In this document: in pieces, positions 16,299 to 24,042 of the stretch | How the letters are laid out: each line of letters opens with the position of its first letter | How positions within the stretch are numbered: position 1 is the stretch's first letter | Virus record (IMG/VR): IMGVR_UViG_3300024262_000164 | Coordinates: 1-30,755 of that record | Direction: 5' to 3' (one strand) | DNA from: a virus | DNA length: 30,755 nucleotides | Position numbers and translations under genes: made by a program | The notes under the pieces: model-generated | What the model was told of the DNA's origin: nothing | Seen by the model: only the letters and a program-made list of their open reading frames with translations | Database searches by the model: none

Positions 16299-17060
16299 TT
16301 ATTCCTTGGCCCAGGTGCCGCGCACAGCGGTCACCACCCAGCCGTTGCCGTCCCCGTAATCCAGATCAATGTAATCCCCTCTCCGGGCCGTGGCTTTGGT
16401 GTTGACAATGTCTTTATTGTCCACACCCGCCGCGTCCACGGACTCGATCATGTCGTTGGCGTTGGGCGATACGGTAATCTCCACGGTGCCAAAGGCGCCT
16501 AAGTTTAAAAACCGGATATTGGAAATGCCTTCCACCGCGGGCAGGGTCTGGGTCAGGGCGTCCGTTGTAATACAGAGAACTTTCCCCGAATCTTGGGCGT
16601 CGATGGTCAGGCCCGTGGTCACGGTCTGGGCCGTGTATCCCGCGTGGGGATCCTTGAGCACGCCGGCGTCAAACTCCACGATCACGTATCCGGCGCTGAC
16701 CCAGCGGCGCACAAACCCGATGAACACCCCGCCCGTGGGCAGGAACACGAACGTATTATCATCCGTGGCATAAATAGGCTGGCCCACGTCCGTAATCAGG
16801 GACCCTGACACGGCCAGCAGATTGCAGCCCTTTTTGATGACCCGGACATTGATATCCGCGGCCGACCCGGAAGAATTGTCCGCCCGTTTTTCCGCGAACC
16901 CCACGAACTTGTCCGCGGAGGTTAAAGGCTGGGCGTGCCCGGTGCCGTCCACCAGCCCCACGGCGGCGCCCTCATAGATAATATCCGCGGCGATGACCGG
17001 AAATTCGTTTCGATCCCCCAGTTCATAGTTCCTGGCGAGATCGGCTGCTAAAGTTGTCAT
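16299..17060 (-). CDS. Head decoration protein, paralogue 2
   Basis: A 253-residue protein, colinear with and clearly homologous to the neighbour at 17091-17930 over its whole length (shared DRNEFPVIA..IIYEGAAVG, DGTGHAQPLTSAD, YATDDNTF, FVRRWVS.GYVIVEF, DPHAG.TAQTVT, TARRGD.IDLDY). It ends WAKE with no Ser-Pro tail. The N-terminal half resembles phage head decoration/cement proteins; the C-terminal half resembles a beta domain common on decoration and fibre proteins. Start has AGGAGG. It would cap capsid surface sites (inference from family and position). Confidence 0.7.
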   Translation of the reverse strand: MTTLAADLARNYELGDRNEFPVIAADIIYEGAAVGLVDGTGHAQPLTSADKFVGFAEKRADNSSGSAADINVRVIKKGCNLLAVSGSLITDVGQPIYATDDNTFVFLPTGGVFIGFVRRWVSAGYVIVEFDAGVLKDPHAGYTAQTVTTGLTIDAQDSGKVLCITTDALTQTLPAVEGISNIRFLNLGAFGTVEITVSPNANDMIESVDAAGVDNKDIVNTKATARRGDYIDLDYGDGNGWVVTAVRGTWAKE

Positions 17061-17090
17061 AATATATCCTCCTGTTAAAAATTGTTTATG

Positions 17091-17930
17091 TTACGACGGG
17101 CTCACGCTCGGGCTTACGCTCGGACTCACGGACGCGCTCGGGCTCAACGATATGCTCGCGCTGCCGATGCCGGTGCCCTTGGCCCAGACGCCGCGCTTTT
17201 GGGTCACCACCCAGCCGTGGGCGTCGCTGTAATCCAGGTCGATGAAATCGCCGCGCCGGGCCGTGACCAGGGTATTGATAACGGCATACCCGTCGGCGGC
17301 GGAAACATCCGCCAGCTCGATCATATCCAAAGGTTCCGGGTCCGCGGTGACCTGCACGGTGCCAAACGCCCCGCAGTTTAACAGTCGAATATTTCCCATG
17401 CCCTCAATGGCCGGCATGGCAATGACCGCGGTGGCCGTGACACAGAGCACCTTGCTCGAATCCTGGGCGTCCAGCTCCAAATCGCCGGTCACGGTCTGGG
17501 CGGTAAATCCCGCGTGGGGATCCTCGAACAGGTCCGCGTTAAACTCCACGATCACATACCCCGAACTGACCCAGCGGCGCACAAACCCAACGAACACGCC
17601 GCTGGTTTTCAAAAAACTAAAAGTGTTGTCATCCGTGGCATAGACCGGGTTGCCCACGTCCGTGATCACCGCTCCGGACACCGCCAGCTTGATATTTCCC
17701 TTTCGGACCACGCGCACGTTGACGGCCGCGGCGGCGCCCAAAGAATTGTCCGCCTGTTTCTCCGCGAACCCGGCGAACCGGTCCGCAGAGGTCAACGGCT
17801 GGGCGTGCCCGGTGCCGTCCACCACACCAACGGCGGCGCCCTCATAGATAATGTCCCCGGCGATCACCGGAAATTCGTTTCGATTCCCGAGTTCATAGGG
17901 CCTGGGCACATTGGCTGCTAAAGTTGTCAT
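17091..17930 (-). CDS. Head decoration protein, paralogue 1, with Ser-Pro tail
   Basis: A 279-residue paralogue of the next gene. Residues 1-250 align end to end with it; residues ~257-279 are an extra SPSA/SPSV tail (SLSPSASVSPSV...). It lies just after the protease-scaffold gene and before the capsid, the usual decoration slot. AAGGAG lies 10 bases upstream of the ATG. The tail is absent from the paralogue, so it was gained by one copy or lost from the other. Exposed serine-rich tails of this type could be glycosylated; this is hypothesis only. Confidence 0.7.
   Translation of the reverse strand: MTTLAANVPRPYELGNRNEFPVIAGDIIYEGAAVGVVDGTGHAQPLTSADRFAGFAEKQADNSLGAAAAVNVRVVRKGNIKLAVSGAVITDVGNPVYATDDNTFSFLKTSGVFVGFVRRWVSSGYVIVEFNADLFEDPHAGFTAQTVTGDLELDAQDSSKVLCVTATAVIAMPAIEGMGNIRLLNCGAFGTVQVTADPEPLDMIELADVSAADGYAVINTLVTARRGDFIDLDYSDAHGWVVTQKRGVWAKGTGIGSASISLSPSASVSPSVSPSVSPS
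17094..17162 (-). repeat. 12-bp Ser-Pro-Ser-Ala/Val coding repeat on the decoration gene
   Basis: Twenty-three codons ending at the stop. The period and codons (AGC GTG AGC CCG) match the copy on the tail tube gene. Confidence 0.9.
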
Positions 17931-17955
17931 AATTTCTTGTCTCCTTCCGGCCGGT

Positions 17956-18429
17956 TTATTTTTTACCGATAATTCTCACGCGACCGGCGGACATGGCCGT
18001 TTCCGCCGCCAGATATGCCTCGTAATCCCCGTCAAACTCTTTCCGGATTTTGGGGTCTTTTTCCCAGTTGGCCTTGGCCCGCTCTTCCACGGGCAGGTCT
18101 TTATCATGGGCCGTGATGTCCCCGGTATCCGTGGACGGATCGGGCAGGGCGTCCGGCGCATCGCCCTGATGCTGCTCCAGCGTGTCGGTTCGCAGCTTCT
18201 TTTCCGCCGCCAAAACCTTCACCGCCGCTTCCGGGCCGCTGGTTTTTCCGTCGAACATTAAGGTTTGAATGAGTTTCTCATGCCCGGGGATGGTTTGCTC
18301 CTGCACGGATTTGATGCGCTCTAATTCCAAAACAGCACCTTTTTTCACCCCCTCGGCTTCAGCCGCCAGCTCGATCTCTACCAAAAGCTCAGGGTTTTCT
18401 TGTTTGATTAAATCAAGTGTAATCTCCAT
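17956..18429 (-). CDS. Internally initiated scaffold protein (in-frame, nested)
   Basis: ATG at 18429 (Met238 of the protease) is preceded by CGGAGGAAGAT, a near-ideal Shine-Dalgarno with 5-base spacing, inside the coding sequence. The 157-residue product (MEITLDLIKQENPELLVEIE...) is a helical acidic/basic scaffold. This copies the lambda C/Nu3 plan, in which the scaffold is the in-frame 3' part of the protease gene. Confidence 0.7.
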   Translation of the reverse strand: MEITLDLIKQENPELLVEIELAAEAEGVKKGAVLELERIKSVQEQTIPGHEKLIQTLMFDGKTSGPEAAVKVLAAEKKLRTDTLEQHQGDAPDALPDPSTDTGDITAHDKDLPVEERAKANWEKDPKIRKEFDGDYEAYLAAETAMSAGRVRIIGKK

Positions 18430-19140
18430 ATCTTCCTCCGTTTTTTCTTGGTTATTGTTATTGTCCCATGACAGATCGGGCAAACAGGAAAGGGTTTCCA
18501 CCACATACTTTTCTTCTGACATGCTAATGGCCGCGGTATTGTCATCCGCACCCAGGCTCACGAAAGACACCTCTCCAACCTTGGATTCCCGCCAGATCTC
18601 CAGCGGCCCCGATTCTTCCCGCCCATTGACTATTGATTTCGTTTTTTCATCCTCCAGCCGTTCTACCTTCGTGGGTCGAACCGATATGGACGCCTGCCAT
18701 GGATATCCTTCTTCCGCCAGGGCCAGCACCTCCTTTGCATCCGCGGTGCTCTTGGAAAATTGGCCGGAAATATAAAAATTGTCTTCCTTCCAGGCATCTC
18801 CGTAACCCACCACCCGGTCCCGGGCGTGTTCGCGCAAAATCGGCATTTTTTCCTTGGTTTGAATGCCGGAAATATCGACCACAATATCCCCAAACCATGA
18901 ATTGACTCGGGCTCCGGTATATCCGGTGATCAAAAATTCCCGGGTGCGGTCTCCATCCTTAAACTCGGCAATTTCAGGGCTGGATGTCATGTTTAGCGCG
19001 GATCGCTGGCTTTTGGCATGATCCCAGTATGCGTTACACGCGGAATAAGCATGTTTGGAGTCTTTTCCTTCATCCATAACCTCGGCGGTGCACCGCTTTA
19101 AAAAATCTTGCTTGCTCTCGTTTTTTTTTGGCTTCGGCAT
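17956..19140 (-). CDS. Prohead protease with C-terminal scaffold domain
   Basis: A 394-residue protein. Residues 1-46 form a basic Cys-containing leader (MPKPKKNESKQDFLKRC... ACNAYW). Residues 50-205 look like an HK97-type prohead protease: PILREHARDRVVGYGD with candidate catalytic His105, WQASISVRP with candidate Ser151 or Ser153, and the typical late strand GEVSFVSLGADDN. Residues 238-394 are helical, Glu/Lys-rich and scaffold-like. An internal ATG with a strong Shine-Dalgarno begins exactly at the scaffold part. The family cleaves scaffold and capsid delta domains during maturation. It follows the portal by 14 bases. Confidence 0.8.
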   Translation of the reverse strand: MPKPKKNESKQDFLKRCTAEVMDEGKDSKHAYSACNAYWDHAKSQRSALNMTSSPEIAEFKDGDRTREFLITGYTGARVNSWFGDIVVDISGIQTKEKMPILREHARDRVVGYGDAWKEDNFYISGQFSKSTADAKEVLALAEEGYPWQASISVRPTKVERLEDEKTKSIVNGREESGPLEIWRESKVGEVSFVSLGADDNTAAISMSEEKYVVETLSCLPDLSWDNNNNQEKTEEDMEITLDLIKQENPELLVEIELAAEAEGVKKGAVLELERIKSVQEQTIPGHEKLIQTLMFDGKTSGPEAAVKVLAAEKKLRTDTLEQHQGDAPDALPDPSTDTGDITAHDKDLPVEERAKANWEKDPKIRKEFDGDYEAYLAAETAMSAGRVRIIGKK

Positions 19141-19154
19141 TTTATTATTTCCTT

Positions 19155-20780
19155 TTATGCTTTTTCCTTTGTCTCATCCTCCAAATCCGAACCTGATTTT
19201 TCTTTTTCTGACCTCTGACCTCCGACCTCTGACCTCTGATTTTCCGCCCCCATCCCCGCATCCTTTTTCATCCGCTCTTCCTTGGCCCGCTGGGGAAACT
19301 TCTGCTCCCAGTCCCCGCCGGTCAATGCCGCGGTTTCCTCGGAATGGGTGGTCAAGGTCAATGCCAGCCGTTCTTTGGCCGCGTTCACTTCCTTGAGCTC
19401 ATCGATCTGGCCCTTGGACGGCCCGGTCCATTCGGATCCCAGGTACGCCATTTTTATCAATGGATCTCCGGTCAAAAATCCGGGCGCAGCGATCCGGCCC
19501 CGGGCCACGGCCTCGGTCATCCACAATTCGTACACGGGTCTGCACAATACGTCTTCCAGCCATTTTCTCCGGCCCATGTAAAACCGCCACGCTTCGAGCA
19601 GGGCGGCCCGGGCCGCGGAATAGCTGGCCGTAAAATGTTTGACAAGGATCTCGAAGGGAAGCTCCAAGGCCACGCCGATCTGGCGGGAGACGGCCAGCAC
19701 AAACGCGTCAAACGCCTGGTTGGGACGCCCCGGATTGGCGGTCTCGATGCTTTCGTTGGGCAAAAGATCCAGGATCGCGCCGGACCCCATTTTATAATCC
19801 TTGTCCGCGGTGGACCCGCCGATCTCGGTGGTGGGCTGCATGGGATACATGCCCGCGTGGTATTCGGATTTGATAAACACGGTAAAAAACGCGGAAATCA
19901 CCGACGCGTCCACCTCCGCGTCCGTGTACCGGCCCAGTTGTTTCAAGGTTTCGATCACCGGGGCCAGGTCGGGCACGCCCCGGGACTGGCCGATGCGCAG
20001 CTTTCTAAATAAATGCAATACGTTTTTGCGCCCGGTGGCCGCACCGTATGCGGGCACCATGGCCCATTGGTTTTGTTTGGAGTATATGTTTCCCGGATGC
20101 CCTTTTAAGATGTGGTATTGTTTGGGCCGGCCATTGGCGTCTTTTAAAATACCGCCGGCCAAAAACTCCGTGTCCGGGTCGCTGTCTTTGTTGCACACCC
20201 GGTCCGCTTCGATGAGCTGGAGCTGTAAATTATAGGCCCGGAATTTATTGGATGTTGACGGGGTGAGCACAAACCCGTCCCCGTTTTCCAGGGTAGTGCG
20301 AAACGACAGGTCCTGGATGCCCGCAAAATTCTGGGCGCCGGACACGTCACAGTCAAACGAGTCCGCCCAGAGTTTCCACTCGGCCTCGGTTCGCGACTCC
20401 CAGGCATCGGCCTGGTCTTCGGTGAGGTTTAAAATATTGCGGTCAATGCGGGATTTTAATTTCAGTCCCGTGCCCACCACGGACGTGCATTTGGTATTGA
20501 TGGCGCCGCACGCCAAAGGATTGTTTCTAATCAGATCCCGGGACCGCTCCCTTAAATCCGGCAGCTCGGCAATAATATCCGTGTCCGCGTCCCCGGCGGA
20601 AGGGTTCCACTCGGACAAAGAGCGCCGCTTTTTGGACGCCCCGTGATACGCCCCGGCCAGCGCCATGGCATACCGCGCCCGCAGGCGCTGCGCCCCGCGA
20701 CGCGGTGAAAAGAAATTCACCGCGCGATCAACAATGTTCTGGTGGACCTCAATCTTTTTCCGATGTCTGACTTCTCTCAT
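19155..20780 (-). CDS. Portal protein (lambda gpB type)
   Basis: A 541-residue portal protein. Signature RSRDLIRNNPLACGAINTK followed by VVGTGLKLKSRID is typical of lambda-family portals. Middle motifs include the SFRTTLENGDGFVL strand and LQLIEADRVCN. The C-terminus (~520-533 when counted from the upstream TTG) is a heptamer-repeat insert, NQRSEVGGQRSE, then KEKSGSDLEDE. The start is set at ATG 20780 with AAGGGC upstream; an in-frame TTG at 20801 adds seven residues. The portal is the dodecameric vertex through which DNA enters and which the terminase docks on. Confidence 0.9.
   Translation of the reverse strand: MREVRHRKKIEVHQNIVDRAVNFFSPRRGAQRLRARYAMALAGAYHGASKKRRSLSEWNPSAGDADTDIIAELPDLRERSRDLIRNNPLACGAINTKCTSVVGTGLKLKSRIDRNILNLTEDQADAWESRTEAEWKLWADSFDCDVSGAQNFAGIQDLSFRTTLENGDGFVLTPSTSNKFRAYNLQLQLIEADRVCNKDSDPDTEFLAGGILKDANGRPKQYHILKGHPGNIYSKQNQWAMVPAYGAATGRKNVLHLFRKLRIGQSRGVPDLAPVIETLKQLGRYTDAEVDASVISAFFTVFIKSEYHAGMYPMQPTTEIGGSTADKDYKMGSGAILDLLPNESIETANPGRPNQAFDAFVLAVSRQIGVALELPFEILVKHFTASYSAARAALLEAWRFYMGRRKWLEDVLCRPVYELWMTEAVARGRIAAPGFLTGDPLIKMAYLGSEWTGPSKGQIDELKEVNAAKERLALTLTTHSEETAALTGGDWEQKFPQRAKEERMKKDAGMGAENQRSEVGGQRSEKEKSGSDLEDETKEKA
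19208..19240. repeat. Heptamer repeat R3 at the portal C-terminus
   Basis: About 4.5 AGGTCAG-family units, in frame near the end of the portal gene, stop-free orientation. Confidence 0.9.
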
Positions 20781-20801
20781 TCGCCCTTGCCCTTCATTCA
20801 A

Positions 20802-20863
20802 AATTCGATGTTGGACGTTCGATGTTCGATGTTCATCTTTTTATGGTTCGATGTTCATCTTTT
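20802..20863. repeat. GTTCGAT heptamer repeat between gpW-like and portal genes
   Basis: Units GTTCGAT, GTTGGAC and GTTCATC repeat with a 7-bp period. A shorter relative (GTTGAAC, GTTCGAT, GTTGGAC) lies at 24325-24355. Confidence 0.85.
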
Positions 20864-21082
20864 TCAATCCGTCACCGGCGTCACGCCGCGCACACGGATC
20901 CCGCCGCCGTCGGCTTCCCGCTGGGCCAGGACCTGGAGACGCTTGCGTTCGTCCATTAAAGTTTTTAAATCCGCGTTGGTTTTGGATCGGGAGCCCACGG
21001 AATAGGATTGCGCGCCCGTGAGAATGGCCGTGATGGCCGTGTCGATTTGTTCAAGCTGCTCGGTATAGGTAAGAACCGCCAT
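20864..21082 (-). CDS. Head-tail joining / connector protein gpW-like
   Basis: A 72-residue protein, MAVLTYTEQLEQIDTAITAI... SYSVGSRSKTNADLKTLMDERKRLQVL, matching the gpW layout (helix, beta hairpin with Tyr/Val, helix). The gene order terminase - gpW - portal equals lambda A-W-B. It ends with a basic GGGIRVRG and a flexible tail. The ATG at 21082 follows a T tract directly; the GGGG that could act as Shine-Dalgarno lies in the stem of a strong hairpin. Start residues further upstream (to 21127) would read through that hairpin and are not accepted. Confidence 0.8.
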   Translation of the reverse strand: MAVLTYTEQLEQIDTAITAILTGAQSYSVGSRSKTNADLKTLMDERKRLQVLAQREADGGGIRVRGVTPVTD

Positions 21083-21083
21083 A

Positions 21084-21141
21084 AAAAAAACCCCATGCAT
21101 GGTGTTTGCTTGTTTTGCAACAACCATATCATGGGGTTTTT
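21084..21141 (-). terminator. Long hairpin with T tract immediately before the gpW-like start
   Basis: Arms CCCCATG (with A/T flanks, 21084-21096) and CATGGGG (21130-21141) pair. Inside, ATGGTGTTTG pairs imperfectly with CAACAACCAT. On the minus strand the hairpin is followed by eight Ts that abut the ATG. It looks like an intrinsic terminator (potentially bidirectional) or attenuator that also hides the gpW Shine-Dalgarno. Confidence 0.7.
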
Positions 21142-21292
21142 GTGGAAACCGTTATGCGACGAAAAAAGAACCTAAAAAGATGATAAAAGTATTTAATCAG
21201 GTGTTGACAAGGCTTTCGGCGGGCCGAAAGCAGAGGTCAGAGGTCAGGGGTCAGAGGTCAGATAATGCAATTCGTTGGCCAACCTTCTTTTG
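21142..21292. promoter_or_regulatory. Non-coding control region with palindrome and reversed heptamer repeat
   Basis: This stretch has no gene. It holds a 20-base inverted repeat GCTTTCGGC-GG-GCCGAAAGC (21212-21231), directly followed by heptamer repeat R4 (21231-21262), the only copy of that repeat in reversed orientation. On the minus strand TTGTCA and TATCAT lie 19 bases apart below the palindrome, a weak promoter candidate feeding the head genes. None is proven. Confidence 0.4.
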
Positions 21293-21520
21293 TTATATTT
21301 CGTATTTTTTAACCACTTCTATGGGTTTTGGCGTGACGACATCACCCTTGATAATTAATACCCTGTTGTCACGACACATCTTGTCTGCATCCGGCACGTG
21401 GTCATAAAACCCAATATCGCCATAATGATTTTCTTCAAGGTCTGACAATAATGAATCTTTTTTTTCATATTTAACAAAATCCAAACGGCCATCTTCGTCA
21501 CAATATATAAGCAAATACAT
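21293..21520 (-). CDS. Small hypothetical protein
   Basis: A 75-residue protein MYLLIYCDEDGRLDFVKYEKKDSLLSDL... PKPIEVVKKYEI, beta-alpha style, acidic. ATG 21520 has AGGAGG five bases upstream. It sits between the large terminase and gpW with another small gene, an accessory (moron-like) slot. Family not recognised. Confidence 0.6.
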   Translation of the reverse strand: MYLLIYCDEDGRLDFVKYEKKDSLLSDLEENHYGDIGFYDHVPDADKMCRDNRVLIIKGDVVTPKPIEVVKKYEI

Positions 21521-21549
21521 GATTTCCTCCTTTCTCACCTTCTGATTTT

Positions 21550-21783
21550 CTAACTTTCTTTAATATATTTCGGTGTATCCTTCAAGTATTTATTCCGCTG
21601 ATACAGCATCCAGTGATACAGATCCACATTCAACGCCCGCCAGGTCCGCTCCCCGGGCCGTTTCCACGCGGGCAGGCCTTCTTTTTCAATCAACTGCACG
21701 ATCTGTTTGTGATCTTCCTTCACAAAAGAACAAATCTGCTCCGCCCCCTTCAAACACTCAATTTTCGCCGGGATAGATTTCAT
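21550..21783 (-). CDS. Small helix-turn-helix-like protein
   Basis: A 77-residue protein. EDHKQIVQLIEKEGLPAWKR then RTWRALNVDLYHWM resembles a MerR/excisionase-type HTH (helix, turn with LPAW, wing, D-L-xx-W). It might be a DNA-binding regulator or a second terminase-associated small subunit. No Shine-Dalgarno is visible; the 112-base AT-rich gap upstream (21784-21895) contains no other gene. Confidence 0.5.
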   Translation of the reverse strand: MKSIPAKIECLKGAEQICSFVKEDHKQIVQLIEKEGLPAWKRPGERTWRALNVDLYHWMLYQRNKYLKDTPKYIKES

Positions 21784-21895
21784 TTATCAATTTTTAATTT
21801 ATGATTTATTTTGGCCAAGAATATAATTACAATAACCAATTCTAAATATATAAGGAAAAGTATAAAAAAAATATATACCTTCATTTTTTAATCCC

Positions 21896-23839
21896 TCATT
21901 TTTTAATCCCTTTACTCCGCACCCTCCGCCCTTGCCGACCTCCGCCCTCCGACCTCTGACCTCCGTCCTGTTTGGGCCAGTGCATCATGCCCAGAACATC
22001 ATGGGCGCACAGGCACAGCACCGCGCAGTCCCACAAATGGTTATCCTTCCCGGACGGGCACTCCCACACGCCTTTATCGTTGATAAACTCGGATGTCATG
22101 TGCCGGGCGTAGGCTTCGGAGAACTCCGTGTTTTCGTGCCACGCGCCCGGGTCCGCCGGCGAGATCTCCAGCAGGGTGGACAATTCATCCTTGTAATAGT
22201 TTGTGTTCACGTTCACGGCTTTGAGCCCGCCCGGGATGGGCTTTTTACCGCCCGGGAAATATTCCAAATTGTTCCAGGTATGGGACTGGGCCATTTTTTG
22301 CCGACCGATGGATGGAAATATCTTGCCCCGGTGTTTCAAGCAGAACTGATACACCTCGGACGTGCGATGCCCCAGGGCGTCCTGGATCACCAGGCGGATC
22401 ACATACGCGTTTCCATCCTCGTCCATGTATTTATCCGCCCACAACACCTGCTCCAGCGCGCCCCAGGTGGTCACGAACCCTTCCCGGACCCCCCAGGACT
22501 CTTTGACCAGCTCGGGACCGCCAAACCCGAACGCCCGGATCCGGTACCAGAACCCGTCGTCCTGGGTGTCCACCGACGCCACCAGCCCGGCCACGATCCC
22601 GCCGCCCGGGACCCGGCCCCTGGGCCGATCATCGCGCAGCGCCAGGATCGCGTCCTCTTTGCGCAACACCTCGTAGTGCCGCCACGGCACCGCCTCATCC
22701 GCGTTTTTGAAATCTTTGAGTGCGGTTTTGTCTTTCCGGCCTTTTAAAAACCTGGCCATAATTTCCGACAGGCCCACAAAATGGGACAACCAGGACGGAA
22801 TGTGAAATCCGATTTTTTTGGGCTTGTACGCGTTAAGATAGTCCATTAAACCCATGGAATTTTCCGCATGAAACATCGCGCCGTCTTTGATATATCCGGT
22901 CCGCCACTGGCCGTTTTGAACCGCCTCGTCCCGCAACTCGTCATCCCAGTTGGCATGACACGCGCTGCAGTCATACCAGGCTAAATTCTGGGTCTCTATT
23001 ACGTTCGGATCCCGCTCGTCGCCCGGTATCTTAAAACGCTTTTCATTAAACGTCATGTATTCGAACGCGCCGCACTCCGGGCATTGTGCCAGGAAAACAA
23101 AAACCACCTGGGCTTCCACACACATGGCGTCCCACACCGGGCCGGTCTCGATGGTGGGAGAGGAAAACTTCCAGATCTTGCGAAACCCCCGATAGGTCCG
23201 GGTGCGCTTTTCCCCCAGCGCCATGGGCGAGGCCTCTTTTTTACCGGCGGTGTCCGGATATTTGTCGATCTCGTCGAATATCACATAAGGAAGAGGCTTG
23301 TTGGCCAGGCGGGCCGCGGACCTTGCCCACCCCATGTATATCTGCATGTGTTTTAAATTATGCCGATAAAACGAGATATCGTCATCCGTGCCCGTTAAGT
23401 ATGATTTCAATCTCGGGCTGGTCAGAATCATGTCCGCGATTCTGTCTTTGGAGTTTTCCCGGGCGGTCTGCTCATCCGGATAAATAAACAGGGCGGATCC
23501 CGGGCGCCGATCAATGGCGTAGCCGATACAGTTGTTTATGGCCTCTGATTTTCCGGTTTGCGGCGCAGCGCATACGATAATGGTCTCTATGGACGGAAAG
23601 AACGCGGCGTCCATGATATCCGTTAAATAAGGCGTGGTCGCGTTGCGCCAGGGTCCCGGCCTGGAACTCATGGTGACCACCCGGTGGTTTTCAGCCCACA
23701 GGCTGCACCGCATGGGCTTTTTCTTCCGGAAGATCTTGCGTTCCCCGGTTTTGAGTTTCAGGTGGTATTTTTCAACCTCCCCAAACCCCGGCGGAAGCCA
23801 TTTCCGGTCAATGACTATGGGTTGCTCAAATATTTGCAT
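21896..23839 (-). CDS. Terminase large subunit (GpA family)
   Basis: A 647-residue packaging motor and nuclease. Walker A APQTGKS at 92-98; Walker B YVIFDE at 185-190. A GpA-typical zinc ribbon CPEC...CSAC follows (~255-300). The nuclease part has acidic strands SVDTQDDGFWYRI and VIQDALGH and ends with a DNHLWDCAVL block. The C-terminus is a heptamer-repeat insert (GGQRSEGGGR). A 15-bp unit GGGATTAAAAAATGA is duplicated across the stop codon. Start ATG abuts the upstream stop. The family cuts concatemers at cos-like sites and drives DNA into the prohead. Confidence 0.92.
   Translation of the reverse strand: MQIFEQPIVIDRKWLPPGFGEVEKYHLKLKTGERKIFRKKKPMRCSLWAENHRVVTMSSRPGPWRNATTPYLTDIMDAAFFPSIETIIVCAAPQTGKSEAINNCIGYAIDRRPGSALFIYPDEQTARENSKDRIADMILTSPRLKSYLTGTDDDISFYRHNLKHMQIYMGWARSAARLANKPLPYVIFDEIDKYPDTAGKKEASPMALGEKRTRTYRGFRKIWKFSSPTIETGPVWDAMCVEAQVVFVFLAQCPECGAFEYMTFNEKRFKIPGDERDPNVIETQNLAWYDCSACHANWDDELRDEAVQNGQWRTGYIKDGAMFHAENSMGLMDYLNAYKPKKIGFHIPSWLSHFVGLSEIMARFLKGRKDKTALKDFKNADEAVPWRHYEVLRKEDAILALRDDRPRGRVPGGGIVAGLVASVDTQDDGFWYRIRAFGFGGPELVKESWGVREGFVTTWGALEQVLWADKYMDEDGNAYVIRLVIQDALGHRTSEVYQFCLKHRGKIFPSIGRQKMAQSHTWNNLEYFPGGKKPIPGGLKAVNVNTNYYKDELSTLLEISPADPGAWHENTEFSEAYARHMTSEFINDKGVWECPSGKDNHLWDCAVLCLCAHDVLGMMHWPKQDGGQRSEGGGRQGRRVRSKGIKK
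21936..21968. repeat. Heptamer repeat R5 at the large-terminase C-terminus
   Basis: About four degenerate AGGTCAG/AGGGCGG-type units read in frame as GGQRSEGGGR near the end of the gene. Confidence 0.8.
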
Positions 23840-24010
23840 TTAATTCAATAATTCCAAAACCCTTTTGAGTAAAACATCTTCATTCTCCATAAACTCAGCA
23901 GGGTGCCAATAATCTGCGTCATCGTAAATTCCTTCTTTCACGTCCATCCCCGTTCCGGGATAAATAAAAACTTTATCGTCAATTTTTTCTACACAAAGGT
24001 ACTTTCTCAT
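23840..24010 (-). CDS. Small hypothetical protein
   Basis: A 56-residue acidic protein MRKYLCVEKIDDKVFIYPGTG... VLLKRVLELLN. ATG 24010 is chosen for the AAAGGAAAGGG purine tract; the longer frame to 24094 overlaps the neighbour. The stop directly abuts the large-terminase ATG, so translation is likely coupled. Family not recognised. Confidence 0.55.
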   Translation of the reverse strand: MRKYLCVEKIDDKVFIYPGTGMDVKEGIYDDADYWHPAEFMENEDVLLKRVLELLN

Positions 24011-24042
24011 GTTTTTTCCCTTTCCTTTGACAGCTCTAATTA

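Noticed and set aside
21204-21240. Plus-strand promoter from TTGACA at 21204
   Set aside because: No acceptable -10 box at the right distance and no plus-strand gene downstream.
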